Assembly: GCA_020343555.1 (NCBI GenBank)
Contig: CP070800.1
Location: forward strand, 1,842,489-1,855,892
Origin: Dehalococcoidales bacterium
GTDB lineage: Bacteria; Chloroflexota; Dehalococcoidia; Dehalococcoidales; UBA2162
Direction of reading: 5' to 3'
Length of the DNA: 13,404 nucleotides
A program made the position numbers and the translations under genes. How positions within the stretch are numbered: the first letter of the stretch is position 1; each line of letters opens with the position of its first letter. Below are positions 6,576-13,404 of the stretch, one piece after another. Under the pieces are notes generated by a model. It was given only the letters and a program-made list of their open reading frames with translations. It did no database searches and was not told the DNA's origin.

Positions 6576-8270
6576 GTGCGCGTATCAAAACTGTTCAGTA
6601 AAACCCAGAGAGAGATCCCGGCCGATGCGGATACAATCAGCCACCAGCTTCTGATCAGAGCCGGTATGATACACCAGCTCGTATCTGGAGCCTATTCATA
6701 CCTGCCCCTCGGCTACAGGATACTGAGAAAAATCGAGAATATCGTCCGTGACGAAATGAATCGTGCCGGTGGCCAGGAAGTAAATATGCCCGTGATGCAG
6801 CCGCATGATATCTGGGAACAGAGCGGGCGTGACGAGGTTATGGGGAAAGCGCTTTTCACTCTCTATGACCGCCGTGAACGCAAGCTTGCCCTGGGACCGA
6901 CTCACGAGGAAGTTATCACGCTATTAGCCGGACGTTACATACAGAGTTTCCGCGACCTTCCTCAAAGACCGTACCAGATACAGGTTAAACTGAGGGACGA
7001 ACCGAGGCCCCGTGCCGGTCTTTTACGGGTGCGTGAATTCCTGATGTTGGATATGTACAGTTTCGACGCTGATGAAGAAGGTCTGGACGAGAGTTATAAC
7101 ATATTGCTTCAGGCATATAATAACCTGTACGAACGCTGCGGTCTGCCCACCATGATGGTGGAAGCTGACAGTGGCGCTATCGGCGGTAAGGAATCGCATG
7201 AATTCTTCCTTATCACTGACAGCGGAGAGGACCTGATCCTCCACTGCGACTGCGGGTACGCCGCCAACCAGGAGAAAGCCGAACTGGACAAGGGAACAGT
7301 AGGCGGTGGTGAACCGCTGCCGATTGAAGAAGTTCCTACACCGGGTAAGTTTTCTATCGAGGAAGTCGCCGGATTTTTCGGAATCCCCGAGAGTAACACT
7401 CTCAAGGCAGTGTTCTACATAGCCGACGGCAAATTCGTCTTCGGCGTGATCAGGGGTGATCTTGATGTAAATGAGATAAAAATCCAGAGAGCCCTTGACT
7501 GCATGGACCTCAGAATGGCAACTGAAGAAGAGGTAATAGAAGCCGGGATAGTACCGGGTGCCGCTTCTCCGGTGGGTATCACAGGAATAACAATAATCGC
7601 CGACAACTCGGTTTCATCCGGTAGCAACTTTGTAGCCGGAGCGAATAAATCGGAAACACACATAAAGAACGTGAATTATCCCCGCGATTTCACTGCCGAT
7701 ATTGTGGCTGACATAGCTAAGGCAAATCCCGGAGATACCTGCCCCAGGTGCGGAGGTACGTTCAAATCAAGCAAGGGTATTGAGGTTGGGCATAACTTCA
7801 AGCTGGGCACGCTATATAGCGAAGCCTTCGATACGCACTATATCGATAAAGACGGAGACAGCCGGTTTCTTGTCATGGGCTGCTACGGTATCGGTCTTGG
7901 CAGGCTTCTGGCTGCCGCTGTCGAGCAGAATCACGACGACAAGGGAATAATCTGGCCGATGGCTATTGCGCCCTACCACGTTTACCTTTGTCCGCTGTAC
8001 CGCGAAGGATCCGAGGTCTTAGCTATTGCCGAAAAACTCTACGCCGAACTGACCGAACACGGCATTGAAGTGCTAATCGACGACCGTGAAGAATCGCCCG
8101 GCGTGAAATTCAACGACGCTGACCTCCTGGGAATACCCGTCAGGGTAACCGTCAGCCCCCGGTCTCTCGAAAAAGGTAGCGTCGAAATAAAGAAACGAGC
8201 CGAAAAAGATTATCAACTCGTTCCCCTTGATGAATCAGTAGAGAAGATAGTCGAGATGGTAACCGGATAG
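6576..8270 (+). CDS. proS: Prolyl-tRNA synthetase, bacterial type with editing domain
   Basis: This 564-residue class II aminoacyl-tRNA synthetase attaches proline to tRNA(Pro) in the cytoplasm. Visible marks are the substrate-closing GPTHEEV loop (108-114), motif 2 in FRDLPQRPYQIQVKLRDEPR (125-144), LLRVREFLMLDMYSF (149-163), and motif 3 with CYGIGLGRLL (436-445). An INS editing domain, which removes mischarged alanine, sits at about 225-400 and contains KAVFYIADGK and VRGDLDVNE-like strands. The C-terminal anticodon-binding domain (about 464-564) starts PYHVYLCPL. Cysteine pairs at 224/226 and 389/392 may bind zinc; E. coli ProRS lacks them, while many other bacteria seem to have such pairs. 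The start is GTG at 6576, set by the ribosome site GGAGAGG. It ends in TAG. No T-box leader is seen. Length and motifs are complete, so it should be functional. Confidence 0.97.
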   Translation: MRVSKLFSKTQREIPADADTISHQLLIRAGMIHQLVSGAYSYLPLGYRILRKIENIVRDEMNRAGGQEVNMPVMQPHDIWEQSGRDEVMGKALFTLYDRRERKLALGPTHEEVITLLAGRYIQSFRDLPQRPYQIQVKLRDEPRPRAGLLRVREFLMLDMYSFDADEEGLDESYNILLQAYNNLYERCGLPTMMVEADSGAIGGKESHEFFLITDSGEDLILHCDCGYAANQEKAELDKGTVGGGEPLPIEEVPTPGKFSIEEVAGFFGIPESNTLKAVFYIADGKFVFGVIRGDLDVNEIKIQRALDCMDLRMATEEEVIEAGIVPGAASPVGITGITIIADNSVSSGSNFVAGANKSETHIKNVNYPRDFTADIVADIAKANPGDTCPRCGGTFKSSKGIEVGHNFKLGTLYSEAFDTHYIDKDGDSRFLVMGCYGIGLGRLLAAAVEQNHDDKGIIWPMAIAPYHVYLCPLYREGSEVLAIAEKLYAELTEHGIEVLIDDREESPGVKFNDADLLGIPVRVTVSPRSLEKGSVEIKKRAEKDYQLVPLDESVEKIVEMVTG

Positions 8271-8532
8271 TACAGGTTTACCTTACACCGCCCGTTCACA
8301 TTCTGGAAAATTCCTCAATGTACATTTATCCAGACGAAAGCTTTTCAGCAATGCTGTGAATGCTGAGTAGGGATAGAATTCAGGTTTATTTACTATTACA
8401 TTCATGTGTTAATCTCTGTGTTTGTTTGAAGTAAGTAGTTAAACAGCTTTCACCGAATGTTAAAGACTAACGAAATGATATTATTTTCCAACAAAATGAG
8501 CTTTGAGTTTCAGTCTGTGACCCCTTAGATAA

Positions 8533-8561
8533 TTGTGTTCCTTTCTGCGACTGCATAGAAT
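8533..8561 (+). promoter_or_regulatory. Possible promoter of the pseudopilin operon
   Basis: TTGTGT, a 17-base spacer and TAGAAT (five of six bases matching the -10 consensus) lie about 80 bases before the pseudopilin start. The -35 match is weak (three of six), so this is only a candidate. Confidence 0.25.
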
Positions 8562-8592
8562 CACATAGGATAATGTATGTTAAGCTAAACAC

Positions 8593-8612
8593 TCCACCGA
8601 CTGTGTGGTGGA
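8593..8612. promoter_or_regulatory. Hairpin in the likely leader of the pseudopilin mRNA
   Basis: TCCACC-GACTGTGT-GGTGGA gives a perfect six-pair stem with an eight-base loop, ending 29 bases before the pseudopilin ATG. No T-run follows, so it would fold in the 5' leader and not end transcription. A role in translation or mRNA stability is possible. Confidence 0.4.
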
Positions 8613-8641
8613 TAGCAGAAACAGTCACAAAAGGTAGATAG

Positions 8642-9160
8642 ATGAAGGTGGGTCAGAAAGGATTTACCCTCTTAGAACTGCTGGTCGCAATTTCAATAAT
8701 GGCTGTGGCAGCTAGTGCTGCTGGTGCGGGTATATTCCAGACATTTCAGAATAACGAGCGGAATAACGACAAAAATATCGCGATCACTCAACTCGAGAAT
8801 GTTGGATACTGGATCAACCGTGATGTCTTGATGTCGCAGACTGTAAACACCTCGGGATCAGATTTCCTTAAAGTTAGCTGGACTCAATATGACTCCAGTG
8901 ACCTGTATGAGGTGACATACACCTTTGCGGATATGGACGAAGGTGACCACAAAAAACTACTCAGAACTCAATCGATTAACGGCACTGATAATACTACCCG
9001 GTTAGTTGCGGAACACATTAATTCCGACCCGTCAAAAACAACCTGCAATTTTACAGATGGTGTTTGTAATATAACGGTTACAGCCACCGCAGGTGAAGGT
9101 GGACTTACGCAAAGTGAAGCTAGAACTTTCGAGATTATTCCCAGACCAGGAAAAGGATAA
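8642..9160 (+). CDS. Type IV pilin-like / pseudopilin protein with prepilin cleavage motif
   Basis: The 172-residue product begins MKVGQKG|FTLLELLVAI. A short basic leader ends in Gly7, then comes Phe8, with the conserved glutamate at position 5 of the mature chain (E12) and a hydrophobic helix (about 8-32). This is the substrate motif of prepilin peptidase PilD/GspO. The rest is a soluble polar domain with two cysteines, C-NFTDGV-C, that could form a disulfide loop. The length and the single domain suggest a minor pilin or pseudopilin of the PulJ/GspJ/PilW kind, not a major pilin. The start ATG is preceded by AAGG. The next gene begins five bases after the TAA, so the two are co-transcribed and probably act together. 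No assembly ATPase, platform protein or peptidase is in the window. The pilin class is sure; the exact role is not. Confidence 0.88.
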   Translation: MKVGQKGFTLLELLVAISIMAVAASAAGAGIFQTFQNNERNNDKNIAITQLENVGYWINRDVLMSQTVNTSGSDFLKVSWTQYDSSDLYEVTYTFADMDEGDHKKLLRTQSINGTDNTTRLVAEHINSDPSKTTCNFTDGVCNITVTATAGEGGLTQSEARTFEIIPRPGKG

Positions 9161-9165
9161 ATAAA

Positions 9166-10065
9166 TTGCGGACTATGCTGGAAAGAATATCCAGACGATG
9201 CATTGGTCAGGAACACGGACAGGCTTTACTGCTTACGCTTATTCTGCTTGCAATAGGCGGACTTACCATAGCGACCAGTCTGAACTTTGTTTATACCAGC
9301 CTTGATAGCGTCAAGATCAGCCAGTCGCATATGGTTGAATTGTGTTCTGCTGATGCCGGCCTTGAGGAGGCTATATGGAGCCTGACGAGAAATGAAATTC
9401 CCATAACGCCCGGGGATGAGGTTGATATAGCCCAGTATCTTTTGAACTCAAAGTCCATCGACGTTAATATCTATAATACCTTTGAATCAGGTAATCGTAC
9501 CTTCAGAATCACTTCAATAGCATCTACAGAAAACCGTTCCAGTACGACGGTTAGGTCCTATGTTGAATGCCAAATAGGCTTTTTTCATATTGGTCTCTGG
9601 GACGAACAACCAGGAAAATTCGTACTGACCGCAAATGAAACGTACACTGGTAATCTCCATTTGGTGGATGGTAACGGTTTAGACTGCGGTGGCAATATGA
9701 CCAGCAATATATACGCTGAGGAAGGAAATTTTGGTTTTCATGATGGAGCAGTCGTTATCGGTGATATCTATTTAGTGGAAGGTAATATCAAGATATCTTC
9801 AGGAGCGAAGATATATGGTGATATCTGTCTTGGTAAAGGGAATATTACATTGGAAGATGCAGGTACACTTATCGAGGGTGAAATCCATGTTTGGGGCAAT
9901 GTAAAGATAATGCACGCGGACGCGACAGTTGTTGGCGATATATACAGCACTAATATATTAGTCCATGGAACACACACCGGTAATTGGACTTATACAGACA
10001 ATACCACTTACGAATGCCCCATGCTCGACGGGGTAGTAACAACCTACTCCTACGAGATACAATAA
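9166..10065 (+). CDS. PilX-like membrane-anchored protein with C-terminal bactofilin-like beta-helix
   Basis: This 299-residue protein has two parts. Residues 17-70 look like the N-terminal part of PilX-type minor pilins: a GQALLLTLILLAIGG hydrophobic segment followed by a helix ending ADAGLEEAIWSL. There is no glutamate at mature position 5. After an all-beta stretch, residues about 176-275 form five or six repeats of 19-23 residues starting GDI or GEI (199 GDIYLVEGNIKISSGAKIY, 218 GDICLGKGNITLEDAGTLI, 238 GEIHVWGNVKIMHADATVV, 257 GDIY). This is the pattern of a right-handed beta-helix as in bactofilins (DUF583). The start may be TTG at 9166, where AAGGA stands upstream, or ATG at 9175. It follows the pseudopilin by five bases, so it may sit at a pilus tip or be displayed on the surface. 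The combined architecture is inferred from repeats. Confidence 0.8.
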   Translation: MRTMLERISRRCIGQEHGQALLLTLILLAIGGLTIATSLNFVYTSLDSVKISQSHMVELCSADAGLEEAIWSLTRNEIPITPGDEVDIAQYLLNSKSIDVNIYNTFESGNRTFRITSIASTENRSSTTVRSYVECQIGFFHIGLWDEQPGKFVLTANETYTGNLHLVDGNGLDCGGNMTSNIYAEEGNFGFHDGAVVIGDIYLVEGNIKISSGAKIYGDICLGKGNITLEDAGTLIEGEIHVWGNVKIMHADATVVGDIYSTNILVHGTHTGNWTYTDNTTYECPMLDGVVTTYSYEIQ

Positions 10066-10442
10066 CTATCCTACCAGACACATCAACGGTTTCGAAATGG
10101 TTAGTCACAATAAAAATCTTATCAATTTATAGGTAATAAGCCTCTGCACATACCCTCTATTCCCCAGAATACACGTAGAAACGGTGAAGCTGAATAGTAT
10201 CAAACAGCAATACGCATGATGTGATACTTTTCCCGGTATAAGTTCATCAAGGCAGAGGACACTGACATACTCTCTCTCACCTGGGCAACCGTACATACAA
10301 GAAATCAGTCATTTCGATTTCGGTATGGACGCAGGAACCTCTCAAAACTTTATTAGTTTCACAATATCCAGGCTGTAAATTAACATTACAGATAAACATG
10401 TAATCCAAGATTGTGTTGTTTTATACCGCTATTCAAGCGGGT

Positions 10443-10476
10443 TACTTCTTTCAGCCTTAAAAGGAGTACTTCTTTC
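10443..10476. repeat. Direct repeat TACTTCTTTC, two copies 24 bases apart
   Basis: TACTTCTTTC occurs at 10443-10452 and 10467-10476. After each, the next bases also agree in part (AGCC against GGCT). A period of 24 bases is about two helical turns, as expected for a protein binding side by side on one face of DNA. It is upstream of the secreted protein gene. Confidence 0.4.
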
Positions 10477-10534
10477 GGCTCATATAAGGAATAACGATAA
10501 TTATAAAAAAGTCTAACTTCATTTATCCTTTAGA

Positions 10535-10560
10535 GCATTGAGTTATTTCATGCATTGAGT
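10535..10560. repeat. Direct repeat GCATTGAGT, two copies 17 bases apart
   Basis: GCATTGAGT is at 10535-10543 and exactly again at 10552-10560, about 50 bases before the start of the secreted protein gene. Its place near the expected promoter suggests a regulator site; no regulator is identified. Confidence 0.4.
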
Positions 10561-10611
10561 AGATGATTATCAACAGGTAAATCACCTCGATAAAAATGAA
10601 AGGGGGAAAAA

Positions 10612-11523
10612 ATGAAAAAACTAGTCAAAATCATAATACCTTTGATGTTGGCAATTACCTCGTTTATACCTGCAGGGATAGCTTTGGCAGCTGGTACGGA
10701 AATATACTACGATGATGGAGAGGATGATGGTATGGCCCTTGGCGGTCTTGGAGTTACTTATATTGTACGTTTCACTCCTCCTTCTATACCCGTAACATTA
10801 GCGGAAGTTAAAGTATATTGTACCGGCGGCAGTTCTTTTCCTGAAATTCCTCCAGGACATGGATTTAAAGTACATGTTTTCAACGAGAATAAGCAATCAG
10901 TATACGGTCAATACTACGAAGTCACTCAGGGTTGGAATACTATCGATCTATCAACAGAATCTCTTCCAGTTATTGAAAGTGATTTTTATGTCGGTTTCGA
11001 ATTGGTGGAAAATTATTATCCATGTATCGGAGTAGATCGAGACAGTACAAATAATGATAGAAGCTATAAAGCGGGGATACCTACTGGCCCGTTTACTCTG
11101 CAATCGTCTAATACAAATTATATGATCAGAGCAGTTGTTGAAACTGAAGTGAATAAGGTCGATTCAGTAATCGATGTCGATATAGATATAAAACCGCATA
11201 GTGATCCAAACAGTGTCAACTTGAACTCGAAAGGTGTAATACCTGTAGCCATTCTTAGTTCGGAAACCTTTGACGCGAGTATGATTGACCCGGCAACAGT
11301 TATGATGGAAGGAATGGCTGTTAAAAAGGTCGGAAAAAAGAATAAATTCCTGGCCAATATAGAAGACGTAAACGGCGATGGTTATTCGGATTTAATCGTC
11401 AAAATTGAAGATCAAGACAGTAAGATTTCTCAGGGAACTACAACGGTAACCATTACCGGGGAACTTTCTGATGGAACCCCATTTGTTGGTTGTGATGAGA
11501 TAAATATTGTTCCAGCAGAGTAA
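10612..11523 (+). CDS. Secreted protein with EF-hand-like calcium loop
   Basis: The 303-residue product begins with a clear signal peptide: MKKLVK, a hydrophobic core and cleavage probably after ALA at 24-26. Residues about 29-178 form a beta-rich domain beginning IYYDDGEDDG that I do not recognise by name. It resembles carbohydrate-binding-like jelly-roll modules in tone only. Residues about 188-300 match a module common in secreted bacterial proteins: IDIKPHSDPNSVNLNSKGVI, then PVAILSSETFDASMIDPATV, then DVNGDGYSDL (252-261), which is a DxNxDGxxxD calcium-binding loop as in dockerins and EF-hands. AAAGGGGG lies before the ATG. It lacks an anchor or sorting signal, so it is probably released or held by other surface proteins. 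Long gaps flank it, so it is likely transcribed alone. Confidence 0.8.
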   Translation: MKKLVKIIIPLMLAITSFIPAGIALAAGTEIYYDDGEDDGMALGGLGVTYIVRFTPPSIPVTLAEVKVYCTGGSSFPEIPPGHGFKVHVFNENKQSVYGQYYEVTQGWNTIDLSTESLPVIESDFYVGFELVENYYPCIGVDRDSTNNDRSYKAGIPTGPFTLQSSNTNYMIRAVVETEVNKVDSVIDVDIDIKPHSDPNSVNLNSKGVIPVAILSSETFDASMIDPATVMMEGMAVKKVGKKNKFLANIEDVNGDGYSDLIVKIEDQDSKISQGTTTVTITGELSDGTPFVGCDEINIVPAE

Positions 11524-11955
11524 ATAGAGTTATCTTATTTAAAGTAACACCGAGTCCGATTCAGGGAGTCTCTTCGGAGGTACCTTCTTTTATGTGTGAG
11601 TATCATGGGTTACTTATCAACGTCGGAACGTGGACATACTTCTAACATACCGTTTAGCCTTAAAAATCCGAAGTAAAATGAAAAACACTTTTAAGTCAAT
11701 ATGGATTTCCGGATGATTGAAAGTTCAATAAATCACATGACTGTTACTACGTAAGTTCGACTCCCCACTGCTGGAGGACGATACTACAACCTCAAACTTT
11801 CAACGATAGTATTTGCGTGTTCGAACGTTCTAATTCCGTGTTATTTTCATTTGTAGACTGAAACACTTTCACTATTATTTACGTATAAGCTAATAGACAC
11901 AATGATATTTGAATACTCAACGTATCAATAATGTTAGATCGGGAGGTCGGGAAAA
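11524..11955. other. Intergenic region of 432 bases, no gene seen
   Basis: This is AT-rich with stops in every frame and no protein pattern. It shares two short blocks in the same order with the preceding gap (GGGTTACTT at 11607 and AGCCTTAAAA at 11656, compare 10439 and 10453), which may reflect a common regulator or an old duplication. No terminator with a T-run is clear. Confidence 0.5.
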
Positions 11956-12804
11956 ATGTCTAAATTTAGGATTATTGCAGTATTAACGGTTCTTGCTATG
12001 TTATCACTGTTGTTCGGAGCATGTACGGTTACTGGCACAAATGAAAGCTCTGTATCAACTCCGATCAAGGGCGATGGCAACTTCAGGTTTCTCATCAGCG
12101 ATGAAGCCAATGCCATCGAGGAATTTTCGTCAGTAAACATTACGATTTCCAAAATCGGATTGAAGAAAGCTGGTGAATCCGGTAACTGGACGGAATTCGT
12201 ACCGGATATCACTGAAGTAGATTTAAAACCACTCGTAGGCGAGAATGCCACGGAGATATGGAATGGTAATCTTACGCCAGGTGAATATACCAAAGTGTTT
12301 ATTTATGTAACAGAGGTAAAGGGAATCTTATCGGATAATGTGACGACGGCCAACGTTACTTTGCCTAGTTCTAAACTACAAATCTCAAAGCCTTTCATGA
12401 TCGCCGCAGATAATACGACAAATTTTGTCTACGACATCACAGTTGTCAAAGCGGGTAAGAGTGGAAAATATATTTTGAAACCTCAAATTGCTGAAAGTGG
12501 GGCTGATAAAAAGTTCAAAGAAATAGAACAAGGAAATGATAAAGGTAATAAGCCGGAGAAACCAGGAAAGCCTGAGAAACAGGGTGAGAAAGGTAATAGC
12601 GACAAATATAATGGAACCATAGACAATGCCACTGGAACTTCCTGGACAGTATTTATCAAAGGCAAGATCAGGACAGTCGATGTTAGCAGCGCAACTGTAG
12701 AAGGTGAACCTGATCCAGGTGATCCGGTTAAAATCGTAGGAGTCGAAGTAGGTGATATCATCATAGCTGACAAAGTTGAAGTAAAAGAACCGGAAACTGA
12801 TTAA
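11956..12804 (+). CDS. Lipoprotein with DUF4382-like and DUF5666-like domains
   Basis: The 282-residue product starts with a lipoprotein signal (MSKFRIIAVL, hydrophobic core, LLFGAC) with Cys23 as the likely lipidated residue. The -3 position is Phe, a slightly unusual lipobox. Residues about 39-180 look like DUF4382: GDGNFRFLISDE at the start, INITISKIGLK-like and VDLKPLVGEN in the middle, and LTPGEYTKVFIYV. A charged, low-complexity linker follows (about 183-215, with KPEKPGKPEKQGEKGN). Then comes a small beta-barrel-like module of DUF5666 type (about 217-276: YNGTIDNATGTSWTVFIKGK, ending VGDIIIADKVEV). GGGAGG precedes the ATG. Function is unknown for both families; a surface-anchored binding or adhesion part is a fair guess. 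A small gene follows after 25 bases and is probably in the same operon. Confidence 0.82.
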   Translation: MSKFRIIAVLTVLAMLSLLFGACTVTGTNESSVSTPIKGDGNFRFLISDEANAIEEFSSVNITISKIGLKKAGESGNWTEFVPDITEVDLKPLVGENATEIWNGNLTPGEYTKVFIYVTEVKGILSDNVTTANVTLPSSKLQISKPFMIAADNTTNFVYDITVVKAGKSGKYILKPQIAESGADKKFKEIEQGNDKGNKPEKPGKPEKQGEKGNSDKYNGTIDNATGTSWTVFIKGKIRTVDVSSATVEGEPDPGDPVKIVGVEVGDIIIADKVEVKEPETD

Positions 12805-12829
12805 CAAAGCGCAACTTTTGGAGGTATTG

Positions 12830-13069
12830 ATGGAAATGGAATTCAATATCGGTGATCAGATTATATATGAAGATGGTAATTTTAACTCTTTTAAAGGTGA
12901 AATTATTGATATCTGGAAAGATGACTTCGATGAAATATCTGCTTACTTTGTTGCGACCAGTTCGGGACTACATATTCACTTTAGGCCAAGTAGTCTTGAG
13001 TGGTGTCGTTTAGAAGAATCGTCCCCTGGACCTCTAGAATCTACTTCCAGCAACATAGAATTCCAGTAG
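12830..13069 (+). CDS. Small soluble protein of unknown function
   Basis: A 79-residue acidic protein starting MEMEFNIGDQIIYEDGNF. I chose ATG at 12830 because GGAGG stands five bases before it; the ATG six bases later is also possible. The first 55 residues look like one small beta-barrel (SH3/KOW-like in tone: GDQIIYEDG, FKGEIIDIWKDD, AYFVATSSGLHIHF, SLEWCRLEE). The last 20 residues are polar and probably unstructured. There is no signal peptide or membrane segment. It follows the lipoprotein gene by 25 bases, suggesting co-transcription. I do not recognise a family. A good ribosome site and an even, protein-like composition support it as real. Confidence 0.7.
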   Translation: MEMEFNIGDQIIYEDGNFNSFKGEIIDIWKDDFDEISAYFVATSSGLHIHFRPSSLEWCRLEESSPGPLESTSSNIEFQ

Positions 13070-13276
13070 TCTGGCAGGTTCAACATACCAAGAATCTGTA
13101 GTATCGTGTTTTATTACGCCTTCTCGTGACTCACATTCCATAAATTCTCTACTATTTCCCCACCTATCCGTGCCATACTACCACCTATTTGATATATACC
13201 AAACGAATAATATGGATTTTAGTATTATTGAATAGTTACGTACGTCGAGCTGACCTGTAAATGGATAAACGGTACG

Positions 13277-13404
13277 ATGATAACACGATTGAAAGTCAAT
13301 TCTGGTAGACAGAAAGTGGCGGCACTGGTAATGGTGCTTGCTCTACTTGAATTGGGAGGATTGACAATAGCAGGTAGTCTCAATTATTCAAGCACAATTT
13401 TATA
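13277..13404 (+). CDS. PilX-like membrane anchor protein, N-terminal part (3' end outside window)
   Basis: The frame starting at ATG 13277 is open to the right edge of the window (42 codons). It reads MITRLKVNSGRQKVAALV, then a hydrophobic segment with LLELGGLTIAGSLNYSSTIL. The second half matches the anchor of the protein at 9166-10065 (LLAIGGLTIATSLNFVYTSL), so the two are paralogues. By analogy it should be a PilX-type minor pilin or surface-display anchor with a downstream passenger domain. The ribosome site is weak. An ATG at 13261 is in another frame that closes soon. Confidence 0.72.
   Translation, partial: MITRLKVNSGRQKVAALVMVLALLELGGLTIAGSLNYSSTIL

Larger units (their letters stand above)
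8271..8641. other. Intergenic region of 371 bases, no gene seen
   Basis: This AT-rich gap between proS and the pseudopilin gene has no coding sequence with a ribosome site. It holds a small inverted repeat CAGCA-A-TGCTG near 8347-8357, a weak promoter-like pair (8533-8561) and a hairpin at 8593-8612. I see no riboswitch and no clear intrinsic terminator for proS. Confidence 0.6.
10066..10611. other. Intergenic region of 546 bases, no gene seen
   Basis: This AT-rich gap has no coding sequence that I trust. A short open frame on the minus strand near 10105-10296 has no ribosome site and an odd composition. The right half holds a CCGC-TATTCAA-GCGG hairpin (10426-10440) and two pairs of direct repeats listed separately, so it probably carries the control region of the secreted protein gene. 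An untranslated RNA is possible but not shown. Confidence 0.55.

Noticed and set aside
8570..8641. Cyclic-di-GMP riboswitch before the pseudopilin gene
   Set aside because: AAGCTAAACAC and the hairpin recall GEMM-type leaders in position, but the conserved GCAAAGC/GGTCTAAG-like parts are absent.
10105..10296. Short minus-strand open frame of 63 codons with a hydrophobic stretch
   Set aside because: No ribosome site, unlikely amino-acid composition and no partner gene; probably chance in a non-coding gap.
11755..11764. GTTCGACTCC, like the T-loop of a tRNA
   Set aside because: The flanking bases do not pair into a T-stem and there is no acceptor stem or anticodon arm around it.

Overview
The window is a piece of bacterial chromosome of moderate GC content with ordinary bacterial gene structure: Shine-Dalgarno sites, ATG/GTG/TTG starts and all three stop codons in use. 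Several traits would fit a Chloroflexota genome of the Dehalococcoidia type: a membrane anti-sigma protein with an LppX/LolA-like sensor part, a lipoprotein joining DUF4382-like and DUF5666-like domains, PilX-like anchors with a beta-helix passenger, and REP-like palindromes of the GTCATTG...GCAATCT type. This placement is an inference from gene content and is not secure. No rRNA, tRNA, CRISPR array, transposase or phage gene was seen.

Left part (1-6332), metabolism and regulation. The 3' end of an alpha/beta hydrolase gene faces a minus-strand ECF sigma / anti-sigma pair. The anti-sigma gene is cut by two in-frame TAG codons nine codons apart, exactly where its membrane anchor should pass into its extracytoplasmic domain. 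The remaining 233 codons stay open in the same frame. A divergent short-chain dehydrogenase follows, with a 24-bp near-palindrome between it and the sigma gene. Next come a convergent 657-aa flavin/Fe-S oxidoreductase of the 2,4-dienoyl-CoA reductase / trimethylamine dehydrogenase type and an MFS exporter. The hydrolase, dehydrogenase, flavoenzyme and exporter resemble a small set for transforming and exporting organic compounds, but they lie in separate transcription units and no substrate can be named.

Middle (6333-8270). Two diverged tandem REP-like palindromes precede a complete bacterial-type prolyl-tRNA synthetase, the housekeeping gene of the window.

Right part (8271-13404), cell surface. 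A type IV pseudopilin-like gene is followed at once by a PilX-like membrane-anchored protein whose C-terminal half is a bactofilin-like beta-helix. After long non-coding gaps come a secreted protein with an EF-hand-like calcium loop, a DUF4382/DUF5666-like lipoprotein and a small soluble protein. At the right edge the start of a second PilX-like anchor appears, a paralogue of the first. This half reads as a locus for exported, surface-exposed proteins, probably processed by a prepilin peptidase and assembly machinery encoded elsewhere. The gaps here (371, 546 and 432 bases) hold direct repeats and hairpins but no convincing genes.
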